Below are positions 18,597 through 29,747 of a DNA stretch of 64,000 nucleotides, one piece after another. Every line of letters begins with the position of its first letter. Position 1 is the first letter of the stretch. This DNA is from Pseudidiomarina marina (lineage in GTDB: Bacteria > Pseudomonadota > Gammaproteobacteria > Enterobacterales > Alteromonadaceae), in assembly GCF_003987045.1 (NCBI RefSeq), contig NZ_PIPZ01000003.1, forward strand, positions 1 to 64,000, read 5' to 3'. Under the pieces are notes generated by a model that made no database searches, was not told where the DNA came from, and worked only from the letters and a program-made list of their open reading frames with translations. A program made the translations under genes and the position numbers.

Positions 18597-19412
18597 ATGG
18601 AAACGGACAAAATTCTTGGGTTATTTAAAACGGTAACAAGCGACGTTGTTATTGAAATTGCAGTGGTGATTGCGGCTTCAGTGGCAATTATATGGTTAAG
18701 CCAGCGGTTATTCCCCTGGATTGCAGAGCACTTACACGGTAAGCAACGTCTGTTTGTGTTAGCGATGATTCCAACCTTGCGTGTTATTGTCTTTGTCTTG
18801 GCAACCATTTGGATTGTACCGATGGTAATAGAAACCTCGATGCAAAACATGGTTGCGATTCTTGGAGCTGCAGGTCTGGCGATTGGCTTCGCCATGAAAG
18901 ATTATGTGAGCAGTTTGGTGGCTGGTATTGTTGCAGTATATGAATTGCCCTACCGCCCAGGTGATTGGATTGAAGTAAACGGAACCTATGGTGAGGTAAA
19001 ACATATTGGTATGCGTGCCGTAGAGATAGTCACGCCAGACGACACGGTTGTTTTCATCCCACATCTAAAATTATGGACGGAATTGATTCACAATGCGAAC
19101 AATGGTGGCGCTAGTTTGATGTGTGTAACGCACTTTTATTTGGCACCAAATCACGATCCAAACCTAGTGCGCAGCATTCTTGAAGATGTGACTTTAACGA
19201 GCCCTTATGTAAAGCTCCAGAATCCAATTTCGGTAAGCGTTCGAGAACAGCCTTGGGGCACACATTATCGCATCAAAGCTTATCCTATTGATCCGCGCCA
19301 GCAGTTTCAATTTATCAGCGACCTGACTGCTCGAGGCAAAAATTGCCTTCGAGCAGCATCTATCGACTTTGCTAACCTGTCACCAGAGCACGCTGTTCAG
19401 GTAACCCCATAG
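18597..19412 (+). CDS. Small-conductance mechanosensitive channel, MscS family
   Basis: 271 residues. Three membrane helices (about 13-35, 52-78, 85-105) with a pore-lining TM3 region MVAILGAAGLAIGFAMKDYVSSLVAG, then the MscS beta domain (YRPGDWIEVNGTYGEVKHIGMRAVEIVTPDDTVVFIPH) and a C-terminal alpha/beta domain. It releases solutes on hypo-osmotic shock. The second ATG (18597) is chosen since AGGA is better spaced from it than from 18591. The 3' end overlaps the convergent FabD-like gene by 41 bases. The preceding uncharacterised gene may be a partner. Confidence 0.9.
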   Translation: METDKILGLFKTVTSDVVIEIAVVIAASVAIIWLSQRLFPWIAEHLHGKQRLFVLAMIPTLRVIVFVLATIWIVPMVIETSMQNMVAILGAAGLAIGFAMKDYVSSLVAGIVAVYELPYRPGDWIEVNGTYGEVKHIGMRAVEIVTPDDTVVFIPHLKLWTELIHNANNGGASLMCVTHFYLAPNHDPNLVRSILEDVTLTSPYVKLQNPISVSVREQPWGTHYRIKAYPIDPRQQFQFISDLTARGKNCLRAASIDFANLSPEHAVQVTP

Positions 19413-20442
19413 ACAACACATAGGGCGTGTCAGCTTGCTGGCGCGCCGCAAACTCCGCTTTGCTATTCAACCCCTGCCAGTTCATCTCAATGAGAGCTTG
19501 CGCTACCGCACCACCTAAACCGGCACCTGGCCCCAATAAAATAATATGGTCTGGCGCAAATTCTTTCACCGCCGTTTGAATGGCGCGGGTGAAGTCATAC
19601 GTTTGTGTTACCTGATGACCGAGTGTGTACTGATGTAACGCGGCCTTATCAACCACGTGGGGTGACCAAATATGCCCGCGACCATCAATTAACGGTACTT
19701 GCGGCGCTCGAAATGCGGCTTGCGGCCATAAATCGAGCGCTTGCTGCGACGCGTCGTTCATAAAATGTGTGTGGAACGCGGCGTGGCCAGGCAAAATCAT
19801 TGGGAAACGGTCATCAACACGAGGTAACGATTTGACCGCTTCGGTACAGGCTTGTTCGGACCCGGCAAGTACTGCATAACCGCCGTAGCGAATCGACATT
19901 TTCAACTCATCAGGAAAGCGTGCGAGTTGCTCATTAACCGCGTCGATATAGCCTTGGTGCGGACGCCAATCGCTGTCGACAATCGGGTAAATAAATTGAG
20001 CGCCTTCGCCGCCAGCAGTGAGCTGCGCCATGTTGGTAACTAACCGCGTACTGGTGTCAATGTCCCAGCAACCGGCGCTCGCCACCGCGGTGTACCATCC
20101 CATTGAGTTGCCGGTAATGCCAACCACTTCGAAACGCTCATGATCAATCGACAAATAATCTAGGTAGCCGCCAGCATAAATCAGCGCGGCTGCGTTCTCA
20201 GGTTTCTGATGAAGTGACGTTTTAAACAATGGCGCTTGATCAAGCGCGGTAACCGTTGGTTGCCCTAATTGGTCACGAACAGCGTCGATCTGATGCAGTA
20301 CATCGGTTAAATTTGCCTTATTATCGCCGATTTTTGTCGAAGGTGAGGCCGAAATTGAGCCTACAATTGATCCCAATTCTGGTTTGTTGTAAGTACCTCG
20401 CCCAGGGCAAACAATCAGGGCGGTTTTACGTTCTGTAGCCAT
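19372..20442 (-). CDS. FabD-like acyl (malonyl) transferase
   Basis: 356 residues. Acyltransferase fold of the malonyl-CoA:ACP transacylase type. The nucleophile serine is in GNSMGWYTA (GHSxG-like with Asn for His), and the catalytic histidine is probably in GHAAFHTHFM. The N-terminal PGQGS of FabD is replaced by PGRGT, so specificity may differ. It ends the gcdH / fused E1 / FabD-like operon, overlapping the E1 stop by one base. It is not part of a fab cluster, so I would not call it the housekeeping FabD. Confidence 0.75.
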   Translation of the reverse strand: MATERKTALIVCPGRGTYNKPELGSIVGSISASPSTKIGDNKANLTDVLHQIDAVRDQLGQPTVTALDQAPLFKTSLHQKPENAAALIYAGGYLDYLSIDHERFEVVGITGNSMGWYTAVASAGCWDIDTSTRLVTNMAQLTAGGEGAQFIYPIVDSDWRPHQGYIDAVNEQLARFPDELKMSIRYGGYAVLAGSEQACTEAVKSLPRVDDRFPMILPGHAAFHTHFMNDASQQALDLWPQAAFRAPQVPLIDGRGHIWSPHVVDKAALHQYTLGHQVTQTYDFTRAIQTAVKEFAPDHIILLGPGAGLGGAVAQALIEMNWQGLNSKAEFAARQQADTPYVLSMGLPEQRALVTG

Positions 20443-22637
20443 TAGTTCGCCTCCAGCAATTGTTGCGCCTGGGCAATGATCTGTTCAGTCGATGGTAAAA
20501 CGCTGTAGGCCGCTTTACCTAGAGGGATAAAGCTATCTTCTGCGTTGAGGCGCGAAACAGTAAACATACCGGGGTTGGTTTCATGTAATGCTGTGAATAA
20601 CTCTTCACTCAATGAGCCGCGGCGCCGACATTCGTCCACAATTAATACTTTTTTACAGCCACCCAGTGCATCAATTATTTTATCCACATGCAGTGGTACT
20701 AAACAGCGGATATCAAGAACGCGAACTTTATGGCCTTGCTCGGCAAGTTTTGCTTCCGCTTGGCGACTCAAATAGTAGCCATTACCGTACGAGATAATTG
20801 CTAAATCATTGCCGTCACCGTGAATGGCAGGTTCACCAAGTATCGGTGTCGGCTCTTGCGGGCTTGGGTACTCGTGTAACCAGCCACCGTCACCTTCTTG
20901 GTGTAAATCACGGGTCATGTAGAGCGCAATCGGCTCCAACATGATCACCACGCGTTGCTCACGTGCCGCTAAGTCAACTGCTTGACGCATCAATAAAGCG
21001 CCATCACGACCATTCGATGGACACAATAAAATCACACCCGGAATATCGCGAAACACCGCAAATGAGTTGTCATTGTGGAAGTGTCCGCCAAAGCCGCGTT
21101 GGTAAGCAAGCCCGGCAATGCGAATCACCATTGGGTTGGTGTACTGGCCATTGGAGAAGAATGACAGCGTTGCGGCCTCACCGCGTATTTGGTCTTCCGC
21201 ATTATGGACGTAGGCCAAAAACTGAATTTCCGGCATCGCAATAAAACCTTGCTGTGCCATTCCAATCGCGAGTCCGAGAATACTTTGCTCATCAAGCACA
21301 GTATTCAGTACCCGGTTCGGGCCAAAAGCTTCCATCAGGTGTTGGGTGACGTGATATACGCCGCCTTTTTTGGCAATATCCTCACCACACATCACGATGT
21401 TTTGGTGTTGTGCCATCAAGTCATGCAGCGCTAAGTTAATGAGTTTGGCTAAATGCTGAGGCTTCCCAGCGTTGTGCTTGTCCCACTTGAATAAGTTTGT
21501 GCGCTGCTCGCCACTCACCGGCGCTGGTAGGTTGCTCTTCCGCTTTGGCGGTACAATCGAAGCCATCACCTGTTCAGCGGTTTCTAATTTGGGCTGTTGC
21601 GATGCTTGTTTCGCGATACGTGCTATACGTTGCTGCTGTTGATGCACATACGCAATGAGCTGTTGGTGGTCGAGTAAACCACGACTGATTAACGCGGCGC
21701 AGCTATCCAAAAGCGGATCGCGTTCGCTATCGAGGGCGATTTCCTGTTTGCTACGATAGGCAACTTCTGCGTCAGCTCCAGCGTGGCCAAACAAACGTAC
21801 GGTGCGTAAATGGAGCACTGCCGGTTTGCGCTTCTGCCGAACATAGTCAGCTGCCTCGCGCGCTACCAAATAGGTCTCTGCTAAATTACTTCCATCGGCA
21901 AAGAAATACTTCAACGACGGGCGTTGGCTCAGTTGCTGCTGAATCCAGCCTTTTGGCGTATGAGTCGAAATGCCCAACCCATTATCTTCGCATACCAATA
22001 ACAAAGGCATAGGAATTTGCTGATAAGCCGCCCAACTGGCTGAGTTGATCGCGCCAAGTGCGGTCGAATGGTTGGCCGAAGCATCCCCAAAGCTACACAT
22101 AGCAATTGCATCATGCGGCCAGGTACCTTTGTGGTTTAAGCGCTTTGATAAACCAATCGCAAATGCTGTGCCCATTGCTTTTGGAACGTGCGAGGCAATG
22201 GTGCTGGTTTGTGGCGGAACGTTTAAATGCAAGCTACCCAAAACTTTATGGCGACCGCCGGCAATAGGCTCGTCCGCCGAGGCGGCAAAACTTAGCATCA
22301 TGTCGTACAGCGGCGTGCTACCAGGCGCTTGCTTCGCCCGCTGAATAAAGAACGCTCCGCTACGATAATGCAAAAACGCTGGGTCAGTTACGCGTAAAGC
22401 TTTCGCTACCGCGGCATTGCCTTCATGACCGGCGCTACCGATGGTGTAGAAACTTTGCCCCGCCGCTTGCATCAAGCGTGATTGCAAATCCAATAAGCGG
22501 CTATCAAGTTGCGATTCAAATAAATCAAACAAATCAGCATCGCTTAGAACACCACCGGCGGCGTGCGCCGTTGGTAAGCGATGGTCATCAATACGCTGGA
22601 TAAACTCCACCAGCCACGGGTGCATTGCTGCAGCCAT
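20442..22637 (-). CDS. Fused alpha-beta E1 of a 2-oxoacid dehydrogenase (thiamine-dependent)
   Basis: 731 residues. The alpha-like half (1-370) carries the thiamine diphosphate motif GDASANHSTALGAINSAS...CEDNGLG. The beta-like half (about 385-731) contains LINLALHDLMAQHQNIVMCGEDIAKKGGVYHVTQHL and GLAIGMAQQGFIAMPEIQFLAY, as in branched-chain 2-oxoacid dehydrogenase E1-beta. It would decarboxylate a 2-oxoacid and reductively acylate a lipoyl E2. No E2 or E3 gene is nearby, so it must borrow them or act otherwise. It lies between gcdH (27-base gap) and a FabD-like transferase (1-base overlap). Confidence 0.85.
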   Translation of the reverse strand: MAAAMHPWLVEFIQRIDDHRLPTAHAAGGVLSDADLFDLFESQLDSRLLDLQSRLMQAAGQSFYTIGSAGHEGNAAVAKALRVTDPAFLHYRSGAFFIQRAKQAPGSTPLYDMMLSFAASADEPIAGGRHKVLGSLHLNVPPQTSTIASHVPKAMGTAFAIGLSKRLNHKGTWPHDAIAMCSFGDASANHSTALGAINSASWAAYQQIPMPLLLVCEDNGLGISTHTPKGWIQQQLSQRPSLKYFFADGSNLAETYLVAREAADYVRQKRKPAVLHLRTVRLFGHAGADAEVAYRSKQEIALDSERDPLLDSCAALISRGLLDHQQLIAYVHQQQQRIARIAKQASQQPKLETAEQVMASIVPPKRKSNLPAPVSGEQRTNLFKWDKHNAGKPQHLAKLINLALHDLMAQHQNIVMCGEDIAKKGGVYHVTQHLMEAFGPNRVLNTVLDEQSILGLAIGMAQQGFIAMPEIQFLAYVHNAEDQIRGEAATLSFFSNGQYTNPMVIRIAGLAYQRGFGGHFHNDNSFAVFRDIPGVILLCPSNGRDGALLMRQAVDLAAREQRVVIMLEPIALYMTRDLHQEGDGGWLHEYPSPQEPTPILGEPAIHGDGNDLAIISYGNGYYLSRQAEAKLAEQGHKVRVLDIRCLVPLHVDKIIDALGGCKKVLIVDECRRRGSLSEELFTALHETNPGMFTVSRLNAEDSFIPLGKAAYSVLPSTEQIIAQAQQLLEAN

Positions 22638-22664
22638 AGGGAAACCTCCTGCGACCGAGTGGGT

Positions 22665-23840
22665 TTAACCGAACGCTTGTAAGCCAGTTTGTGCACGACC
22701 CAGAATCAGGGCATGAACATCGTGCGTCCCTTCGTAGGTATTCACCGCTTCAAGGTTCATCACATGGCGAATCACATGATACTCGTCAGCAATACCATTA
22801 CCGCCGTGCATATCACGTGCAACACGTGCGATATCCAGCGCTTTGCCACAGGAGTTGCGCTTAATTAACGAAATAGTTTCTGGTGGTAGCTGGTCAAGAT
22901 CCATCAATCGACCTGCTTGTAAACAGGCTAATAAACCGATGGTGATTTCCGTTTGCATATCCGCCAATTTCTTCTGAATCAGCTGCGTTGCCGCCAATGG
23001 GCGATTAAACTGATGGCGATCAAGCGTATATTGACGCGCCGCATGCCAGCAAAATTCGGCTGCACCAAGAGCGCCCCAAGCAATACCGTAGCGGGCTTTG
23101 TTCAAACAGCCAAATGGGCCTTTCAAACCGCTCACGTTTGGCAACAAGGCATCTTCTGGCACTTCGACGTTATCCATCACAATCTCACCGGTAATTGACG
23201 CGCGCAGTGAGAATTTGCCTTCAATTTTAGGTGCGGATAAACCCTTCATACCTTTCTCAAGTACGAAGCCGCGAATTTCGCCATCAAGCTTCGCCCACAC
23301 CACAAACACATCGGCAATCGGTGAGTTAGTAATCCACATTTTAGTGCCTTTCAGCACATAACCGCCGTCAATCTTTTTCGCCGTAGTACGCATGCTGGCA
23401 GGGTCAGAACCGGCATCCGGTTCGGTCAAACCAAAGCAACCAACCCACTCACCGCTTGCTAACTTCGGCAAATATGTCATGCGTTGCTCTTCGGTACCGT
23501 AGGCATAAATCGGGTGCATCACCAAGCTTGATTGCACACTCATCGCACTGCGGTAACCGCTATCGACGCGCTCAACTTCACGTGCAATTAAGCCATAACA
23601 AACATGATTCACTTCCGCACAGCCGTATTTTTCCGGCAACGTCGCACCCAATAATCCGAGCTCACCTAACTCGTTCATAATCTCTCGATCAAAACGCTCT
23701 TCGCGGTTTGCCGTAAGCACCCGAGTCATCAGTTTTTCTTGGCAGTACTGATGGGCGGTATCGCGAATCATGCGTTCTTCTTCAGTCAGCATGGATGAAA
23801 ATTGGAATGGGTCTTGCCAGTCAAAAGGAAAACGAGCCAT
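22665..23840 (-). CDS. gcdH: Glutaryl-CoA dehydrogenase
   Basis: 391 residues, usual length. FAD enzyme that oxidises and decarboxylates glutaryl-CoA to crotonyl-CoA in lysine and tryptophan breakdown. Acyl-CoA dehydrogenase signatures: [57 protein letters not shown], and the catalytic base Glu in [17 protein letters not shown]. The GcdH type is supported by the start [25 protein letters not shown] divergent LysR gene lies 191 bases upstream with a heptamer array between. Confidence 0.93.
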   Translation of the reverse strand: MARFPFDWQDPFQFSSMLTEEERMIRDTAHQYCQEKLMTRVLTANREERFDREIMNELGELGLLGATLPEKYGCAEVNHVCYGLIAREVERVDSGYRSAMSVQSSLVMHPIYAYGTEEQRMTYLPKLASGEWVGCFGLTEPDAGSDPASMRTTAKKIDGGYVLKGTKMWITNSPIADVFVVWAKLDGEIRGFVLEKGMKGLSAPKIEGKFSLRASITGEIVMDNVEVPEDALLPNVSGLKGPFGCLNKARYGIAWGALGAAEFCWHAARQYTLDRHQFNRPLAATQLIQKKLADMQTEITIGLLACLQAGRLMDLDQLPPETISLIKRNSCGKALDIARVARDMHGGNGIADEYHVIRHVMNLEAVNTYEGTHDVHALILGRAQTGLQAFG

Positions 23841-23863
23841 GAGAAATCCTCAGTTTAAGAGAC

Positions 23864-23950
23864 GTTAATCGTTATTCGTTATTCGTTATTCGTTAAGAAC
23901 AAACCGATTTGGGTATTCATTCGAGTAACGAGTAACGAATAACCAATAAC
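23864..23950. repeat. Inverted heptamer array, copy D
   Basis: The left arm (23864-23891) is GTTAATC followed by three GTTATTC. The right arm (23923-23950) is GAGTAAC twice, GAATAAC, CAATAAC. The spacer is 31 bases. It lies between divergent gcdH and the LysR gene, where their operators should be. Confidence 0.92.
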
Positions 23951-24031
23951 GCTTTTTATTTGTTCTCACTTTACTCCTGTTTGTTGTAAAGTTAAATCAT
24001 ATAAAAACTAAACCAGCTATAGCTTTTACCT

Positions 24032-24883
24032 ATGGATTTACGACAACTAAATTACTTCGTGGCAGTATACGAAAACGGCAGTATTAGTGCCGCGGCTCGA
24101 GCCTGTCATGTAGCGCAACCAAGCTTGTCGGCTGCACTACAGCAACTGGAAGATGAATTGGGTACTGCGCTGTTCGTGCGGCAATCGCGCGGCGTGACGC
24201 CAACCGAAGATGGCGAGCGTTTGTATGGCCATGCCGGGCGATTGCTCAGTCAAATGCAATCGCTGAAAGCCTCGTTTCGACATAGCGTGAAGCGGGTGCA
24301 ATTTCGGTTGGGATTGATTCGTGCTTTGGGGGTGGAGCGTATGAGTCAATTACTACGTGAATTCAGTGCCGGAGTGGAAGGGTTGGAATTGCATTTGGTG
24401 GAGCCGGAGGATGATGCCGATGCGCGAATCATTACCCCGAAATTGCTCAAAGCCGGTGAACAGTTTTTGCCTATTTGGACTGACCATTTTTTGATTGCAT
24501 TACCTGCTGGACACCCGTTAGCGCTCAAACCGAGTTTACAATTGGAAGATTTCGATGAATTGGCACTGATTAAACGCACACCATGCGATGCATGGTCGCA
24601 GTTTTATCCGGAGTTGATAAGAAACGGAATTCAGCCAGATATAAGGGCGGACATTCACACCATTGAATATGCGCTTGGGTTGGTTTCTGCTGGTGTTGGT
24701 GTTGCATTGGTTCCTGATTTCGAGGTGCTTCGCGAACGTCAGGATGTGATTTTACGACCACTTGAGGGCATTACCTTACAACGGACGATTGGTCTTGCGT
24801 ATCCGCGCTCAAAAGCAGGTCAGCCGGCGCTAGATTGGTTGCGCATACTGTGCCAACAACGGAGTCAGCCAACAACCCCGTAG
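24032..24883 (+). CDS. LysR-type transcriptional regulator
   Basis: 283 residues. The N-terminal winged helix-turn-helix has the usual signature (MDLRQLNYFVAVYENGSISAAARACHVAQPSLSAALQQLEDELGTALFVRQSRGVTPTEDG). It is followed by a linker helix and a periplasmic-binding-protein-like effector domain. Divergent placement from gcdH suggests it controls the gcdH / E1 / FabD-like operon, possibly as a GcdR-type glutarate sensor; this rests on position only. It is convergent with the diguanylate cyclase gene, 8 bases away. Confidence 0.92.
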   Translation: MDLRQLNYFVAVYENGSISAAARACHVAQPSLSAALQQLEDELGTALFVRQSRGVTPTEDGERLYGHAGRLLSQMQSLKASFRHSVKRVQFRLGLIRALGVERMSQLLREFSAGVEGLELHLVEPEDDADARIITPKLLKAGEQFLPIWTDHFLIALPAGHPLALKPSLQLEDFDELALIKRTPCDAWSQFYPELIRNGIQPDIRADIHTIEYALGLVSAGVGVALVPDFEVLRERQDVILRPLEGITLQRTIGLAYPRSKAGQPALDWLRILCQQRSQPTTP

Positions 24884-24891
24884 CTGTGTTA

Positions 24892-26019
24892 TCAAGCAAA
24901 TTTAAATTGGTTACGACCGCTTGCTTTGGCGGCATAAAGTGCTGCGTCGGCATCGTTGAGTAGGTCATCTAGTGATCGGGTGCTGCGTACGCTAAGAATT
25001 CCTCCTAGGCTGACGGTTAGCTCTATATCACGACCATCGAAATGGAAGGATTGTGCAGCAATCCGCTCGACCAGACGCTGACTTATCATTTCCGCTTGCT
25101 GACGATCCACATCGGCCAAAGCAATCGCAAACTCTTCGCCGCCAATACGCGCAGCAACGTCGCGTTCGCGCATTGTTCTACGAATAATTTCTGCCACATG
25201 CCTTAGGCAAGCATCACCTGCCGCATGGCCAAACTGGTCATTGATTGATTTGAAATGATCAAGGTCAATCATCAAAATGCACGACGGTTTTTCCAACTGC
25301 TTATTTTGAGCAAGGAGCAGCGCGCCCTGTTCAAAAAAAGCGCGTCGATTAAACAATTCCGTCAATTCATCAAGGTGTGCAATTTTAAGCAGGCGTCGCT
25401 CGTTGTGAGAAAAAGCGAGAACCGGAAACAGTAGCGTGGTCATCGTGGTCATCATTAAATGCGCCATCAACAACAGCGTAAATAAAGTCTCGCTTGTATC
25501 GGCGATTTGCAGCGCAGTATTTGCCATAAGCAGCATGAGCAAACCGTGAATACCAAATAGCCCCATCAATATTTGGCGAGTAATTCGCGGCGTTGGCCGA
25601 ATGTGCCGAAGGTAGTTGGCAGCGAAAAGATAAATCACACCGCATAAAGTCGCTGTCATTGCTTCGGCGACATGAGCTATCGATAGCGTGCTAAGCAGCA
25701 ATATCGTACTGACGACTAGGGTGACGACAATGCTAGTCAGTGGCACGTCAGTTTGTTGGCGATACTGTCGCATGCCGTGTAAAGCGAGCAATGGCACACT
25801 AATAATCAGTAAATCCGCCACAACAATCGTCAGCCAAGGTTGCTCAATTGTCCCTCGGAGGCTGGTCAGAACATTGGCTAGGGCAAATAAGAAACACGCA
25901 AGCGCCCATGTTTTAAAACTCTTTTGCGTAGGAATAGCTCGGTGAATAACAAGCAGGGTTATACCAAGTACAATGTTTAAAATGATTGTCGTAATGATCA
26001 ATGTGGGTAGATGAATCAA
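24892..26019 (-). CDS. Membrane-bound diguanylate cyclase (GGDEF)
   Basis: 375 residues. Six or seven N-terminal membrane helices (1-200) form an unclassified membrane sensor. They are followed by a GGDEF domain (about 213-375) with DELTELFNRRAFFEQGALLL, ILMIDLDHFKSINDQFGHAAGDACLRHVA and an intact active-site loop ARIGGEEFAIAL. It should make cyclic di-GMP. No RxxD inhibitory site is obvious just before GGEEF (the sequence there is RERDVAARIGGEEF, and RERD is a possible I-site). It is a single-gene unit. Confidence 0.93.
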   Translation of the reverse strand: MIHLPTLIITTIILNIVLGITLLVIHRAIPTQKSFKTWALACFLFALANVLTSLRGTIEQPWLTIVVADLLIISVPLLALHGMRQYRQQTDVPLTSIVVTLVVSTILLLSTLSIAHVAEAMTATLCGVIYLFAANYLRHIRPTPRITRQILMGLFGIHGLLMLLMANTALQIADTSETLFTLLLMAHLMMTTMTTLLFPVLAFSHNERRLLKIAHLDELTELFNRRAFFEQGALLLAQNKQLEKPSCILMIDLDHFKSINDQFGHAAGDACLRHVAEIIRRTMRERDVAARIGGEEFAIALADVDRQQAEMISQRLVERIAAQSFHFDGRDIELTVSLGGILSVRSTRSLDDLLNDADAALYAAKASGRNQFKFA

Positions 26020-26098
26020 CGCACAAGTCTCTTGGAGCTAAATAACAACGAAAAGCCAGAATAGCTCGTTCAAACGCGTCGCACAATCGAACTTACAC

Positions 26099-26127
26099 TC
26101 GCGCTCTGCCTCAATGACAGAGCGCGA
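26099..26127. terminator. Hairpin downstream of katG
   Basis: Perfect 10-bp stem TCGCGCTCTG / CAGAGCGCGA with a 9-base loop, 13 bases past the katG stop. It lacks a T run on the minus strand, so termination is only probable. Confidence 0.5.
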
Positions 26128-26140
26128 ATATTTCAACTAA

Positions 26141-28312
<2,172 letters not shown>

Positions 28313-28464
28313 TCAATTCGTTAGCATCATCAAATTTCATGATAATGCCTTACCCTACGCTCTTAATGAGTCTAGTCAAAGTAAATAAAAACGACCAACT
28401 TAATAGCTTTTTTCGATGAAACTTTGTTTAATAGCACAGTATTTCAAGTAGAAGTGACAGCCTC

Positions 28465-29553
28465 ATGAGCAATATACGCCAAGCCTATCAACAAGCCGCA
28501 CGTCAAGCGCAGTGGTCGATACTGCGACATCCTCCGGAATCGATGGCGCAGGTATTGCGGCAACTAGCAAGCCGCGCGGAAGGTACGTCTGAACCAGATG
28601 TCTATGGTAGCGGTGCATTGATTGAGCGCTTTGAGGCGAAAATTGCCGAAATGCTTGGTAAACCAGCGGGACTATTTTTACCAAGCGGTACCCTGGCACA
28701 ACCGATGGCACTGAAAATTCACAGTGAGGCAAGCCATAAACGGCAAGTTGGCCTGCACCCAACATCGCATCTGGTGCTGCATGAACAAGATGGTTATCAG
28801 CAGCTATGGGGGCTGCAAGGACAGTTGCTCGGCGATGCCGAGAAGGTGCTAACACTGCACGATTTAAAACAAGCGAATACGGCCGAATTAGCGGCGATTG
28901 TGCTTGAGTTACCGATGCGTGAAATTGGCGGACAATTGCCGACTTGGGACGACTTGCAGGCACAGGTGGCATGGGCACGTAAACATAACATTGCCGTACA
29001 TATCGATGGTGCACGGCTGTGGCATTGTCCCGCGTATTATCAACGCAGCTTAGCGGATATTTGCGACTTAGCTGATTCAGTTTATGTGAGTTTGTATAAA
29101 GATATTGGCGGTATTGCGGGCGCTGTGTTGGCAGGTACCGAAGCATTTATTGCTGAGGCAAAGCGTTGGAATCGTCGTGCTGGCGGCAACTTAATTTCGA
29201 TGTACCCCTACATTTTGGCGGCTGAGAAAGGTCTCGAAGAAAACTTAGCGTCAATCGATGACGCCGTTCACTATGCACAAAAGCTTGGGCCGTTATTAGA
29301 GGCCATTGAGGGCGTGCGCGTGAAGCCAAAACAACCGCAAGCGGCCATGTTCCACTTGCACATTGACCGCGAAGAAGACGCTTTGATTCAAGCAATGACT
29401 GATTATGCGAATACGACTGGTGTGGTTGTTCTGCCGTTACCGCGAGCTCGTAAAAATGGCCAGTGTATTTGTGAAATCAGCGTGGGTCGCCGCACCATGC
29501 AGCAGCCACCTGAATTCTGGCATGAGCACCTGAGCGCTTGTTTGCAAGCTTAA
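28465..29553 (+). CDS. PLP-dependent beta-eliminating lyase / threonine-aldolase-like protein
   Basis: 362 residues, fold type I PLP enzyme. Motifs: DVYGSGALIERFEAKIAEMLGK, LFLPSGTLAQPMAL, HIDGARLWHCPAYY (cofactor Asp), and the Schiff-base lysine in SVYVSLYKDIGGIAGAVLAG. The group includes low-specificity L-threonine aldolases, but the N-terminus differs from LtaE, so the reaction is uncertain. It stands alone, divergent from katG, and its end overlaps the yfhL stop by 4 bases convergently. Confidence 0.82.
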   Translation: MSNIRQAYQQAARQAQWSILRHPPESMAQVLRQLASRAEGTSEPDVYGSGALIERFEAKIAEMLGKPAGLFLPSGTLAQPMALKIHSEASHKRQVGLHPTSHLVLHEQDGYQQLWGLQGQLLGDAEKVLTLHDLKQANTAELAAIVLELPMREIGGQLPTWDDLQAQVAWARKHNIAVHIDGARLWHCPAYYQRSLADICDLADSVYVSLYKDIGGIAGAVLAGTEAFIAEAKRWNRRAGGNLISMYPYILAAEKGLEENLASIDDAVHYAQKLGPLLEAIEGVRVKPKQPQAAMFHLHIDREEDALIQAMTDYANTTGVVVLPLPRARKNGQCICEISVGRRTMQQPPEFWHEHLSACLQA

Positions 29554-29747
29554 GCGTCTGGAATTAACGTCATGCATTCAATCGGACACACTGGAATACA
29601 AGCGGGCTCGTCGTAGAAGCCTTCGCATTCGGTGCATTTGTTCACATCGACCACGTAGTGCTCCTTACCCATGGCAATGGCGTCGTTCGGGCACTCGGGT
29701 ACGCACATATCGCAGTTAATGCAGTCACTATCAATTACCACAGGCAT
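29550..29747 (-). CDS. yfhL: YfhL family 2[4Fe-4S] ferredoxin
   Basis: 65 residues. Two cluster motifs: C9, C12, C15, C19 (CxxCxxCxxxCP) and C38, C41, then C50 and C54 with the extended loop and extra C58 typical of the Alvin-type YfhL ferredoxins. It overlaps trhP by 17 bases and is translated after it. This arrangement suggests it supplies electrons to TrhP. Confidence 0.93.
   Translation of the reverse strand: MPVVIDSDCINCDMCVPECPNDAIAMGKEHYVVDVNKCTECEGFYDEPACIPVCPIECMTLIPDA

Noticed and set aside
19372-20442. Housekeeping fabD
   Set aside because: It is not in a fab cluster, is longer than FabD (about 310 residues) and has altered PGQGS and GHSxG motifs.
28463-29146. 227-codon open frame antisense to the threonine-aldolase-like gene
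   Set aside because: The sense strand encodes a well-conserved PLP enzyme with all motifs. The antisense frame shows no recognisable domain.
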